The notes under the pieces: model-generated
The model's database searches: none
What the model was told of the DNA's origin: nothing
What the model saw: only the letters and a program-made list of their open reading frames with translations
Shown: positions 1 to 12,800 of the stretch, in pieces
Layout: the number at the start of each line of letters is the position of its first letter
Numbering within the stretch: the stretch's first letter is position 1
Translations under genes and position numbers: made by a program
Assembly (NCBI GenBank): GCA_000226015.1
Contig: JH152646.1
Location: forward strand, 1-40,250
Direction of reading: 5' to 3'
DNA: 40,250 nt
Origin: Mnemiopsis leidyi
Lineage: Eukaryota; Ctenophora; Tentaculata; Lobata; Bolinopsidae

Positions 1-290
1 GACCATCATTCTTGTGCAAAATTTTACGGCGATCCCGATGGTGATAGTTTTAAAGTGCGAAAACTGTTAGAACACCCCTTAATTGGCCCTAATAGGCCTT
101 AATTGCCCAAAAATGAAAATTTTCAACTTTGAGCTAAAAGGAAAAGTGGACCATCATTTTAGTGCAGAATTTCACGGTGATCTCGATGCTGTTAGTTTCA
201 AAAGCCAAAATCTCTTAATTTGTCTTATGACTGTCGTAAGTTGATCAATCTATTGAACTATATTCCCGATTGCGCTAAAAAAGAATGATA
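1..290. other. Non-coding 5' edge, no gene seen
   Basis: No exon-like open segment with splice signals is visible here. Two phrases, near 1-60 and near 145-210, look like diverged direct copies of each other (both contain 'accatcat' followed by 'tgtgcaaaattt' or 'agtgcagaattt' and then 'cggtgatc'). This suggests a short dispersed or tandem repeat. Exons of the large gene that starts to the right may lie further left, outside the window. Confidence 0.4.
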
Positions 291-292
291 TA

Positions 293-769
293 ATTTTCCA
301 AAAACCAATAAATTGGTTGCTCCCTTTGACCGGGGAGAGTCTCTTGGCTGTTCCCTATTAAAATAAAGTGATATTCCGATTAAGCCCGGGGTAAAAGCAA
401 TTAACGTTAACTCCGTCAACTTTCTCTCGGTCGCTTGCTTTTGAGTTTTTAAAAATTTACCAGTATTATTTAAGCGGGTTTTGCTCGTAAGTTGTAGTTC
501 CAGATGAAGTCGTAGATGACAGATGAAGATTTGTAAGATATAAATACTTTTAAAATTAAACATTAAAGAGTGCAAAGTGGTGAGGTAAAAAATCTACCTA
601 CGCGTAGCCATAAAAACTCAAAAGCAAGCGACCGAGAGAAAGTTGACGGAGTTAACGTTAATTGCTTTTACCCCGGGCTTAATCGGAATATCACTTTATT
701 TTAATAGGGAACAGCCAAGAGACTCTCCCCGGTCAAAGGGAGCAACCAATTTATTGGTTTTTGGAAAAT
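293..769. mobile_element. Foldback/MITE-like element with perfect 159-bp inverted arms
   Basis: Positions 293-451 and 611-769 are exact reverse complements over 159 bp, separated by a 159-bp AT-rich spacer. The arms start ATTTTCC and end GGAAAAT, and the element is flanked by TA on both sides (291-292, 770-771), as expected for a TA target-site duplication. There is no transposase reading frame, so this is a non-autonomous element. The identity of the arms implies a recent insertion or active hairpin correction. It sits just upstream of the first exon I can place in the large gene. A diverged relative lies at about 14738-14900. Confidence 0.75.
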
Positions 770-825
770 TATTAATAAATATAGATTATAATGCAGTAAC
801 TTAGTGAGTATTGGTTCACCTTCAG

Positions 826-3800
826 GGACAAACCGTACCCCCGAGTCCTGTAGTGATGCCGAGTAAAGTGATGCCGAGTAAAGTACCTACCTTGACTCAC
901 ACTTGGACTCCTAAAGATGTACGTCATTACTGTTTCCGGTTTTTGGCAGTTTCTGGGCAACTGATTTTAGTGAAAATGTTTCGAAATTAAGATTCAATAG
1001 TTTCAGAGTGCATAAATTCTAGTTAACAATTATCGTATTGTGATGCTTAAAAAAGGATTACATTGATTTAGCTTATTTGATTCTTGATTCAGTCTAGACT
1101 AAGGGTTGCCAGCCAAACTAAGAAATCCACGTGCTGATGTTTGACAATCTAGATTCAGGACGAAGGGCTAAAACTGGACATGCAGCAAGACAACGTAATA
1201 CACCGCATCAATTCGGTAAGTCTCCTGTTTATGTAAGTAACAGATGTATTGGATTAGTGTCTCCTGTTTATGTAAGAAACAGGTTCATTGAATTGGTGTC
1301 TCCTGTTTATATATGTGACAGGATCATTGAAGTAGGATTTATTCTGCGTTCGGGCTCAAAAAGTTGATCAACCATGTCTTCTTTAGATGAGTATGAGACG
1401 AAAGACAAGAAAGCAAAACTCTCTTGCTGCAACTATAAGACAGAAGATGGTAAGTCAGAAGCCGATAAAGAGATTCCCAATTCTTCTTAACTGTCTTGCT
1501 CTTACTAGAGCCCTTTTTGCGCGCTTCGCGCGCACCACCAGAGGTGGTAGCAGCCAGGAAGCGTGCGTAAGCACCTGGTTAGGCGACCTAACCGTCCATT
1601 CTCCCGCGGCTTTACATGGCATATAATTTATAATTATGATAGTAAGCACGTACATCATTTCTTAACCCTAATGACATTCTCCCAGTTTCGGAAGGCCGAG
1701 GTTGTGGAGCATATTCCCGCTAAAACGGGAATTTCAAAGCAAACAAAACGTAAATCTGTCCGGGATGAGGTGGAAGTGAACATGATGAGTGTTTACAGGA
1801 TGCTGCAGCAGAACAAGGCCAGGGAAATGGAATTCTCGGTAATCAGAATCATTTATTATTTCTCCTTAAAAGGTAGGAGTCAATCATTAAAGAATGAAAA
1901 GGGACAGTCCTTACCCTCTTGAGAACGTACCTCTAATATTCTCTCCTCCCTCAGTTCCGAACAGAAACTGAACCTCTGCCTATAGTGCCTCCTTTAGCGA
2001 AAGAGTTCTACGAAGAAGTGAGTTATTGAGTTATTCACAGTCATTTGTTCTTGATGAGTTTTTCATTAGAATGGACAGTAAGGTTATGCTTATGGTTTGT
2101 GTTAGCAGCCCTGACAATTTTAAGTTTTTCCATGCCTCTATGTTCAGTGAAAATCACTCAAATGCATGTTTTAGCACCCACAGGCACAGCTGGTGAAGAC
2201 GGAAACAGGAGAGCTAGCATATGTAAGTTTTTACTGGAAATGGGAAATGATCAACTTAAATGAAAAATAAATATATCAAATTCTTTAGGAGACTGTGATC
2301 CCCAATAATATGTTTACCGAAATTTCAACCTTGGTGTTATCTTGTAACTACAAACCAGGAGTTAGATGAAGAAGAGAGTTCTCTGTTAAGAAACTGTGGC
2401 AAACACCCTTATCTGAGACGTTCTGAGACTGAGCCTCGGGCGCTAGGTGAGCAATTCTAAATTACGCAGGCTACATTAGGTCATCATGCTCAGTTCGACA
2501 CAGAGGTTGATATCAGCCTGGTCTGCTCCATTTTGACATCTTGTGAATGTACGAGTAGTGTAAATAACTATAATTTTCGTCAGGGTTGTTGGGTAGTCCA
2601 GAGAGAACAGAGTTCGGTACTGTGATCAGACGTTCGGGAACTATCTGTCTACCAACCAGTAACCAGCTTTCCGAAACTGAACTTAACAGTCTGGCTGAGT
2701 TTGTGAGTATTTCTTTTGGGGACAGCGGACCTTGGGTCTTGGCTTCAGTATCGATTTTAGTTTTTATGAGCATTCGCGACATCGAAACCTACAGCTTACA
2801 GGATGATTTGAATATCTAATTTATGCAGATGGGATATAAGAAGATGTGCCAGCAGGAGAGGCAGTATAAAACAGGGGAAGTCAGTAAAATTGAAAGGAGG
2901 CACTCCTCTGTTGAACAAATCGTACAGGTACAGTTCAACCCTGTTTGCCGTTTGGTAGTTTAGGATAAGCCAATATAAGATATCTACGTTATTTGATGTT
3001 ACACACCTGCTTGATTGTAAACTTTGGTGATAGATGTTTGTCCAAGGACAAATTGTCGATCAAATTCCCTACTTTTAACATTGAAGTGTCAAAATTTCAA
3101 TTCGTTTCCCAATTTGTTTCGTCAGTATGATCACCCTCTCCGCCCACAGTTGCCGAAAGAGGAATGTCTGATCCCGACACCCCCACCCTCCACTCCCACC
3201 CCCACTCCACCGCCGTCCCCGGACGAGTACACTCCCATGCAGTACCAGTACTCCGTCCCTGGAAGAAAGGTGGAAGTAGCAGTGGAGGAGACAGTCAGCT
3301 CTGCTTCTCGGCAATACACTGAAGTGATCACCCCTCCAACTGTCACCCCTATTCCTGAAGAAGAGGAGGTGGAAGAAGAGGAGATGGAAGATAAGGCGAG
3401 AAGTGAGGTGGTAATGAAGAATAGAGATACTCCCAGTTCTATGAGCTTCAGAGGAGCCAGCAGGGTGAGTAGTCTGTTAGTTCTGATTTTTTAATGTTCA
3501 GTTTCAGTTACGGTTTTAGTTTAGTTTTAGTGAAATATCCGACAAATTATACAGACTTTTTTGTTTTGACCTATTGAGGATCAACTGTTAGTTCATTCGA
3601 ATTTTGATCACATACTTTGAATCGAGTAAACTTAAGTCGATTTCATTTTCGATTGTGATCTCGCCCGCTTTACATGGAATCAGTGCTTTTGCATCATGAA
3701 ATAAGTAGCGAACAATCTTTATCTTTAGCCAACTTTCGCATAAACATGCGATTTCCATGAGTGGCTTCTTTATTCATAGATTTTCAGGCTAGCCACAAAA

Positions 3801-6800
3801 GTCCTAATAATCTTGAAATTGAAACCAAAGAACAAAGAAGTCATTCCACTGTCAGCTCAAATAGTGTTTGTGGCAAAATTGTCGATGAAGTTCTACTCCG
3901 GATCAACTTTGAAAAAGAAGAAAATCAAATCGAACGAGAAGCTTCTTCTTCAGTCCTTAAGAATCTCACATACACTATTGAATGTGTTCCCACTGAGAGC
4001 GAGCCCTCAAGATCTTCAGTACGAAGCCCTTCAAGCAGTGAGACTGAGAGGGAAGCTGCCTCTACTTCCTCTCTTCTCAAGTACCCTACTCCGATCCCGA
4101 GCATCACAGTGAAGGAGCCTACTGCAGCTGCTGGGCAATTGAGGGCAGCAAGTTTTAGGAGTCATTCTAGTGCTAGCAAGAGCGTAAGTGGAAGGTTCAC
4201 TTCTTTACTCTTGCTTAGTTACCCCTGATACCTATAAATTTATAGCTCTTCTCTTCTTAAATTGTCTAATTATAGTCTAACTTAAGTTTTGTCAGGACAT
4301 GACAATTCGTAGTTTTGGAACACAAAGTAGGATGTCAAGAGTAAGCAACGTGTCAGAAGTAGGTTATGCCAGGATTCAGAATCTGAATTTCAGGGCAGCA
4401 GCTCTGTCTTTGAAGCATTCTTTAGCACTGCTTTCCTTTTTGGTGCAGCTTTTGGCTGGTTTTGTTGATAGGATAGTGTCATTCTTTAAGACGTTGAGGG
4501 GTTCAATTTCAAATTTAGTGCGTCATGTTTTAAGAAAGCATTTAATATAAATAATTTATGCATCAAGATTCAAGGTTTGGCGCATGCACAATTTTCACAT
4601 TTCGAAGCACATCGAGCAATGATACAAGCACATGTCGAGCATTATTTCGCGAGTATGAAGGTTAGAAGAGGCCTGTCGATTGCCGGTGATCCAGAGTAAG
4701 TGGAATCAAATAGTTTTCGAATTTCGACACTTCCATATGCAAAATGAAAGGTAAATCGTGAACGTTTAAGGTTTAATTATTTTGATTTTTCAAACCCGTA
4801 GAATACTCTAGTACGTTTCATCTTTAGACAAAAGTCTTCATTTTCTTTAGATGATGTGATCCCTCGAATGACGAATAATTCAAAAAAGCAACTTCGGGAT
4901 TTCAAGAATTAACTTTTTCCTAATATGCCATCATTATCATTGCTTTAGCTGTTGATATTATCATGGATAGGATTGTGACTTGAATGGTTTTAAGAGCTCG
5001 AAATTTATTTTCAAATTCGTTGCATGCGTTACCAAGTTTATGCTTTTATGGAGTTATGGGACTTCAATCAATTCGTGGATTCTACCACTTGTAAAACGTT
5101 TCCCTGTCTAATTATACTTTTCAAACTGCTTCCTTTTCTACTTGCTGCATGAATACTGTGGCATGATGATAAAATGTCTTGCTGCCTAAACAAAGTTGTA
5201 AGCCCGTTTGGTTTAATTGAATATCAGAATTTTAATGCAGTATATAGGAGGCGGACACATATTTTAAGTAATCAGAAGCTATAGAAAGCACTGTTTTCTA
5301 CCTTCTTATTGGTTAAAATTTGTGATCCCTTCCCAAAATTGGTTTCTGTATAAATATTGTATCAGTTTAAATAGATAATATTAAGTTTTCTTTTTTCATT
5401 AGTAGAATTTTCAGGCACTGCAATTTGCTAGCCGTTCAAGCAGTGGACTGACCGACCATTGTAGCATATTTGTGGACGACCTCTTGCTCCGCATTTCTTT
5501 GGAAAAGACGAAATCCCCAACTCTGAATGCAAGACAGCAATCGCCATTTCCTCTTGATGATTCATCACCATCATTGATTCCAGATGAACTTGAGAAAGCT
5601 TCTAAGCCTCAATTTTCTAGCCGCAGTAGCAGTGGACTGACCGACTACTGTGGCTCATTTGTGGACGACCTCTTGCTCCGTATTTCTCTGGAACAAACGA
5701 ACTCTCCAACTCGTAACGAAAGACAGCAATCACCTTATCCTCTTGATGATTCATCACCATCATTGACTCCAGATGAACTTGAGAAAGCTCCCATTCCTCA
5801 ATTATCTAGCCGCACTAGCAGTGGGCTGAGCAGTTATTGCGGCCAATTTGTGGATGATCTTCTGCTCCGCATTTCTTTTGAAAAAGAGATATGTCCAGCT
5901 AATTCGGAAAGAATGCCGTCAACAGTTGAGATGACTGATGCTCATCGACGTGGCTATACTAGCAGCAGTTTAAATAGTTTTTGTGGCAAATTTGTGGACG
6001 ATCTCTTACTACGAATAAGTTTCGATAAAGAAATACCCGATTCTCCAGTAACTATTAAGAGAGAACTATCATCTAAATCATCGGATCTCCTATTACTGGA
6101 ACCGCAATCGCAAGTATTTCATATTTGCTGCCGTGTAATGTCACCGTGGTTGTCGATGCGAATGGTTGCATGCTGATTGCTGAGCCTGAAATTATTTCTT
6201 TAAAATTTGGTTGCATGCTGAATTTATTTCTGTTTAATTGTGTCGCATGCTTACCTCACGCTCCTTTGTTTTTGCCAAGGTTCATTTTCTCGGCGCAGTC
6301 AATTCAACTAAACTCGTCTCCAATTTATGAACCTGTAATCTGTATGAAATTATTTAGAGGGCTAACTTTTAGGTTCGAAGAGGTTTAGAGCACGTTTAAC
6401 TTGCATGCAATTTTGCTTTCTTGCAGGTTTGGATTTTTCGATCGGTGGTGTTGTGGCTTTTTTCAATTATGTTGCAGTAGCATCTGTACAGCAGTGATAG
6501 TCCTCATAAATTTGTTTGCTCTTATTACGTGATAATCCCAGTACGTGATAATTTTATAATCATGCTGGAAATTCACAACGATGAACTTCAAATAGAGCTT
6601 GCATGAATAAATTGGAATGTTTTGCCGCTTCTCATGCATGCTCTTATGTCTCATAAAAACTACGACTGCTTTTTCCTCTGCGTTTTATTAAATAATCGTC
6701 CAATCGAAGGACAGTTACACTTTCATTCTGTCGTTCATGGAGGCAATGAAACGAGCTAAATTATCGTAGAAATATTTTCTTTAACATCAGCTACTTTGAC

Positions 6801-9800
6801 ATTATCACTAAAAATATATAAATTGGTAAGAACAAAAAACTTAATATATTATCAAACGTCCAATCGAACTATGTATATCTATTGAAATTTCTATGGATGA
6901 GGACTGATAATTAGTTCGTACAAAAATATTGTGCGAAATCGCTGATTCGCTGGTCAATGTAAATGCAACGACAAAAACTGATAAATTGGCTTTCAGTAAG
7001 ATGTAAATATGGAATTATATGAGTCTCTATGAGTTGAAATTAGTGGAGTTTTTGAATGCTGTTTCCATTGTGTCCTAACAAACGCGTAAAAGGTTTTATT
7101 CAGTCAGTTCAGTTCGGTCGTCATTGATATCGGTAACAAGAAAATCTAGCCATGCTGTCGTGAATTCGATTTTTATATGCAGAATTTTCAGGTTGAGTTT
7201 AAAACTAATTCTCGAAGTAGTGGACAAAGTTGCTGTGTAAAATTGGTGGATGAGGTATTCCAACTTAGTACTGCAGAAAAAGAAAGGGTGACAGTTTTAC
7301 AGAACACTGAAAAAATTTCCCCTGAAATATTAACTCCAGATGAACTTGAAAAATCTTCAACTGATACATCTGCTAGGCGTACTAGCAGTGGACTTAGTGG
7401 TTATTGTGGTAAACTTGTGGACGATCTTTTGCTTCGCATTTCTTTCGAAAAACAAAATCCCAAACTCTTAGCGAAAGACATCAATCACCTTATCCTCTTG
7501 ATGATTCATCACCATCATTGACTCCAGATGAACTTGAAGAAGCTCCCATTCCTCAATTTTCTAGCCGCACTAGCAGTGGGCTGAGCAGTTATTGCGGCCA
7601 ATTTGTGGATGATCTCTTGCTTCGCATATCTGTCGAAAAAACGGAATCCCCAGCTGGAAAAGATAGGAAGCAAAATCCATATCCCTTAGATGTTTCCTCG
7701 CCATCGTTAACTCCAGATGAATTTGAAGAAGCTCCAATTACTCAATCTGCTAGCCGCTCTAGTAGTGGACTAAGTAGTTACTGTAGCAAATTTGTAGAAG
7801 ATCTTCTGTTTCGAATTTCTTTGGAGGAAATAAAATCCCCATCTGTAAACGGAACGCCAAGGCAGAAAAAGTCGTATCACCTTGACTATTCTTCGCCGTC
7901 ATCAACTCCAGATGAGATCGAAAAAGCTCAAATCGCTGAACATGTCAGCCGTTCTGTCAGTGGATTGAGTAGTCATCGTAGCAGAGTCCTGGAAGAAATA
8001 AAATCCCTGACTGATAGCTCTTCGTCATTATTGACGCCAGATGAACTTAAAGAGGCTCCAATTGTTGAGAATTCTAGCCGTTCCAGTAGTGGACTTAGTA
8101 GTTATTGTAGCAATCTTGTGGGCGATCTTTTGCTTCGCATTACTATTGAAACCCCCAAACAACGCAGGTGCCACCTTTTAAAGAAGCATCCCCACCATCA
8201 GTGTCAGAGGCTGTTGAACCTGCTTCTATCGAGCAGGAAACAAACAATCAGCGAGCTCCCTCGAGTAAGAGTCTGGACGATTACTGCAGCTGGATGGTAG
8301 ATGATCTCCTTCTCCGTATCTCGACCGAGACGATCCAGCTGAGGTCTAGCCCTCCCCCTCGGGTGGCAAGGCAGCTGACTCCCTACCACATACGTGAAGA
8401 ATCTTACAATTACACTCCCATCTATTCTCCGGAGTTTGATGAGGCTTCAAACTCTAACAGCAGTTGTAGGAGCAGCCTTAGTTCCTACAGCTCTGTTGAC
8501 AGAGCAGCTTCACGTTATCGGAATGAGTCTGGAAAAAGTACAGAAATACAAAGTGCCTGGGTCACAGGGGATCCAGCTTTCCGGATCGCTGATGAAACAG
8601 AGTGTAATCCTTCTCTGAAACTAAAGAGTATTTCTAGGAGTAGTGAAAAAAGTTACTGTGTTGGTAATGCGGATGAAGTGCTTGTCAAAATCGGAACAGA
8701 AAATACGGCGGCTCCTGAACGTTTGGTCAGTTAACTTTAATTAACTTAATTTGTGGAAAGTTCAGTGCAAATGTTCCTTTTTTCCTCCACTTCCAAAGTG
8801 TTTCTCCTTAAGGTGTCGTTGCATGATTCCTGTGAATATTTAAGACATTTTCAAAACTTTAAGATTTAATGGTGTTAGCGCCACGTTATTTCGATTTCGA
8901 CATCTTTTCCAATCAATTATTTTTGGAACTTAGCATACTTGTTTCCAATTTGCTGCTGCCATGTGTGTTTCCAATTTCAGTTGCATGACCTTTTTATAAA
9001 CGCTGATTTTTGACGCTTCATAAACACAGCACCCTTCGTTTGAAGGCCAAAAATTGGTAAAGCAATGCTCTTCTCACATGTAGAATGCATACACCATATT
9101 TTCCAGTCAATGGATCGTTTTCTGTTGGCAAACAACCAATCCATTAATCAGAGCTCGATTTCTGTATTATACATTTGACTTGTAAAATTCGGCTTTAACC
9201 ACTACACTCCTAAAACCTTTATGGTCCACTTTTGAATTTAATTCATGCATGTGATTCCTTTTTATATTAATATAAAACCTGGGCGTTCACCTTGCGAAGT
9301 ACATTTTGATATAATTTCCGGTAATTCATGAAATCTAGCATGACAAGGTTTCTTTTATTCATAGAACTTTCAGGCCAGTCAAAGAAGCCATCACGGAAAT
9401 AGGCCAAGGAGCATCTTTGAGAGGGAGCCAACTCCGTCTCCTGCTCCTGTTCAGAAGGAGCCAACTCCGTCTCCTTCTCCAATTCAGAAGGAGCCTTCTC
9501 CTTCTCCTTCGCCAGTACAGGAGGAGCCTTCTCCTTCGCCACTTCAGAAGGAGCCAACTCCTTCTCCTTCGCCACTTCAGAAGGAGCCAACTCCTTCTCC
9601 TTCGCCCATTCAGAAGGAGCCAACTCCTTCTCCTTCGCCACTACAGAAGGAGCCATCTCCTTCTCCTTCGCCAGTACAGAAGGAGCCAACTCCTTCTCCT
9701 TCGCCAATTCAGAAGGAGCCACTTCCAAGACCTTCGCCAATTCAGAAGGAGCCACTTTCAAGACCTTCGCCAATTCAGAAGGAGCCAACTCCCTCTCCTA

Positions 9801-12800
9801 CGCCAATTGAGAAGGAGCAAACTCCTAGTCCTTCTCCTTCGCCAAATCAGAATGAGCCAACTCCGAGACATTCGCCAATTCAGAAGGAGCCAACTCCCTT
9901 TCCTTCGCCAATTCAGAAGGAAGCAGCTCCCTTTCCTGTCCAGAAAGAGAAAAGTCTATCTCCGATGGAAAAAGAGCCTACCTCTACCTCGACATACGGG
10001 CTTCCTCCACTTCCTCCTAATGACAGACACGTACCTGCCGAACTATTTCGAGATGATACGGCAACCACCAGCTTTGTTTCTGGGGTGGCGTTATCTTGTC
10101 ACAGTTCTCTACGTGACCAAACTCTAGCTGGAACCGACAGTGAGTCGGACTCCTCCGAAAGTTACACACGGACACCGAATATTTGGAAACTCTCCCCACT
10201 TCCCCCTCTCCAGCAATCTAGAGGTTCCAGCTCTCGGGGTAAATCACAGTCTCCAAGTTTACAGTCCCCTGCCAGGTCGAGAAGGTTGAGCGCAATGTCT
10301 AGGCCACACAGTAATCGCACAGATTCACCCGGAAGTTCACAACAATTTCCGGGTCGGGAAGACGGCAAAAGTTTCTCATCCCCTGAGACGACGTCGTCCA
10401 ATAAAACTCCTACCCCTGCTAATGCTTGGTCACTTGAAACATCCGGAAATTCCTCGCGTAGTTCCCACACCCTTGTAGCTAGATCACATTCTTCCCACTC
10501 TGCAGTCGAGGCGAAGTCTGAGGTTGCTGCATATTCAGACGACTTTGAAAGTGAAAATGAGAAGCGGGTGTTTACTGCCACGCCACCCTTATTGCCGGCT
10601 AATCGCGTTCCCTCACCTCTGTTCACGAAGCGATCTCCTCCAGTTATCAGGGCACCATCACCAGATCAGGGAGGACGAGGGAGGTTGGGCAGAGAAAAAA
10701 CCGCCCCGGCAGGTCTGGAGCGAGAAGGGCCTGCCTGGGAACCCCTTTCTCCTCACCCTCCATCCCGGCTTTCGACAGTAGCCCCCACTAGCCAGCCGCA
10801 CATCACTTTTTTTAGCCTTAGTAAGGCACACTCCAATTTGCGCAGATGGAAAGATAGACTGAAGACTCCTAACAGATACCTGGTAAACTCAGGGTTGCGA
10901 TGTGAAGCACAAATTTTGGATTACAAATAGCTTGCCGATAGATGGTTGCTTAGTTGAACTACTAATATATGAAAATAAGGTGCAAAAACGTTGGATCTGT
11001 TCAAAGCCCATTTCAGCTGTTCTTATTTTCAGCGCTGTACTTTAAATAACAACAAAACACCGTTGTTTTCAGAGAAGACGAGTTAAGATAGACCTAAATC
11101 CAGATTCCCCTTACATAATACATCACATCGACAAAAACATCGCAGTACAGGTAACTTTCTGTTTTATCTTTATCAGAATTTAGTTTCTTTTCACTGAAAA
11201 ACTTGCTCCTAAAATTATTAAATAGATTTTTGCTAAGATGCGACGCACTTAAAACTTAAAATTGTAAATAACTCTGTGAAAAAGTTTATCATGCAACGTT
11301 AACTACGGACAAATGACGATGGATCAAATGTCGAACCATTCAGGCTGCACAAGAGGAGGTGGAATCGTCCACCGCGGAGGCATTCAGATTGGAGAACTTC
11401 ATGAAATATAAAAAAAGACTAAGGAAGATGAGCCAGAAGAAGAGAATCGAGGAGTTAACTAAAGAAAACATCAGGAAGACTGAGATTACCGAAAACGTTT
11501 ACCTTCATGGAAAATTCGTTGTAAGAGCTGATTTTTAGGTTTTCCTACGTATTATATAGTTCATAACATTTAAATAAGTAAATACATCCTGCAGCCTAGC
11601 GACTTACCTGTGAAATTTCCGGCCCGACCACTATTGCCGAATGGTCGAATAACACTGCTGACCGCTCTCTGTTTCAGCCTAACAATAAACTAGCGCCTCT
11701 GACCGCTCTCTGTTTCAGCCTAACAATAAACTAGCGCCTCTGACCGCTCTCTGTTTCAGCCTAACAATAAACTAGCGTCTCTGACCGCTCTCTGTTTCAG
11801 CCTAACAATAAACTAGCGCCTCTGACGCCACCAAGGTCCCCTGTCTCCAGCGACACCCCTGCCAGTGCATCCCCTGATGAAAAAGAAGGATTCGACGATG
11901 AGAAAGACAGAGGACTTATCAAGTATGAGAACTCAGATCTTATTTTTGTTTTCAAAATATCCAGCTAGACAAAAGTTTTTGCGCTTTTCAAATAAATTTC
12001 ACTTCCGGCTTGTACTGGTGACTGGCTAGTATAAGTGCGGCTGATGTATAAGTAAGGCTGTGCATGGCTAATAGACTTACTGTGAATTGTGCAATGACGC
12101 AATGTAGCTGGACTGACTTATTCCTTCCAAGGTACTACTACTATTAACTTACGGGTCCTTTAGCTTTCTGTTTATTCTTTTGATGATATTTTCTTTGATA
12201 AGAATTAAGAAGTGATTCATCTTTTTCAGGTAGAAACTTTACTGTAATATTTTCCATACTGTTAATACTACTATTATACAAATGATTTGACGATCACGAT
12301 GAATACGGTTGTGTCAGTCTGAAAATATTACGGTAAAGCTGAGATGTATCACTTCTTAATGGATCAGAGGAAAATAACATCATGCGAATCTCTTTACACA
12401 AGCGACTCAACAACAACAAGCTCCTCATGTTTATTTATTAACTTGTAAAACAAATCGATAATATTCATAATTTCAGGATTATAGATCAAATCAGATCACT
12501 GACTAACGCCAGTATCGGAGAAATGAAAACTTACAAATCACCTCCTCCAGATGTTCACGCTGTGAGTTATAATATTATCTTATTTCAATTTTAATTTTCG
12601 GAGGTCCTTGCTTATGACATACTGTTCGGAACGGGCGCATTTTTTTTGTTATAAGGTGCGAAACGAATAGATAGTCGAGGATCCAGAAATTTATTAAGGC
12701 ATTAGACTCGAAAGATAGATTCTGTAAATTTAAAGTAGACTATCAAGGAATCAGAGGGCCAGGCACAAAACGGTCGATCTCGGCTGTTAAGAAAGAGGTC

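Larger units (their letters stand above)
3863..8700 (+). repeat. About 13 coding copies of an RII-docking-like amphipathic helix within a 60-70-residue repeat
   Basis: The core motif S-Y-C-G-x-F-V-D-D-L-L-L-R-I-S appears near 3863, 5454, 5643, 5832, 5976, 7396, 7587, 7779, 8100 and 8280. Degenerate copies lie near 7228 (VDEVFQL), 7970 (RSRVLEEI) and 8650 (ADEVLVKI). Many copies are preceded by TPDELEEAPI..SSR(S/T)SSGLSS and followed by (F/L)EK and a Pro/Ser linker. Hydrophobic residues fall at i, i+3, i+4, i+7, i+8 and i+11 (C, F/L/M, V, L, L, I), the pattern known for AKAP helices that dock on the PKA RII dimer. Acidic DD and basic R sit on the polar face. Docking itself is inferred from the pattern, not shown. 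Confidence 0.6.

Noticed and set aside
258-575. Open frame on the minus strand in the first 600 bp
   Set aside because: It runs through one arm of a perfect inverted repeat and has no domain or codon signal; the mirrored arm gives a similar frame.
4299-4550. 83-residue hydrophobic open frame after exon 13
   Set aside because: It continues exon 13 past a good GTAAGC donor; no acceptor-donor pair supports a further exon.
9267-9788. Minus-strand frame of LAKEKELAPS repeats and plus-strand LLLLRQFRRSQ frame
   Set aside because: Both are shadow translations of the 33-bp KEPTPSPSPIQ repeat, whose frame joins in phase to exons on both sides.
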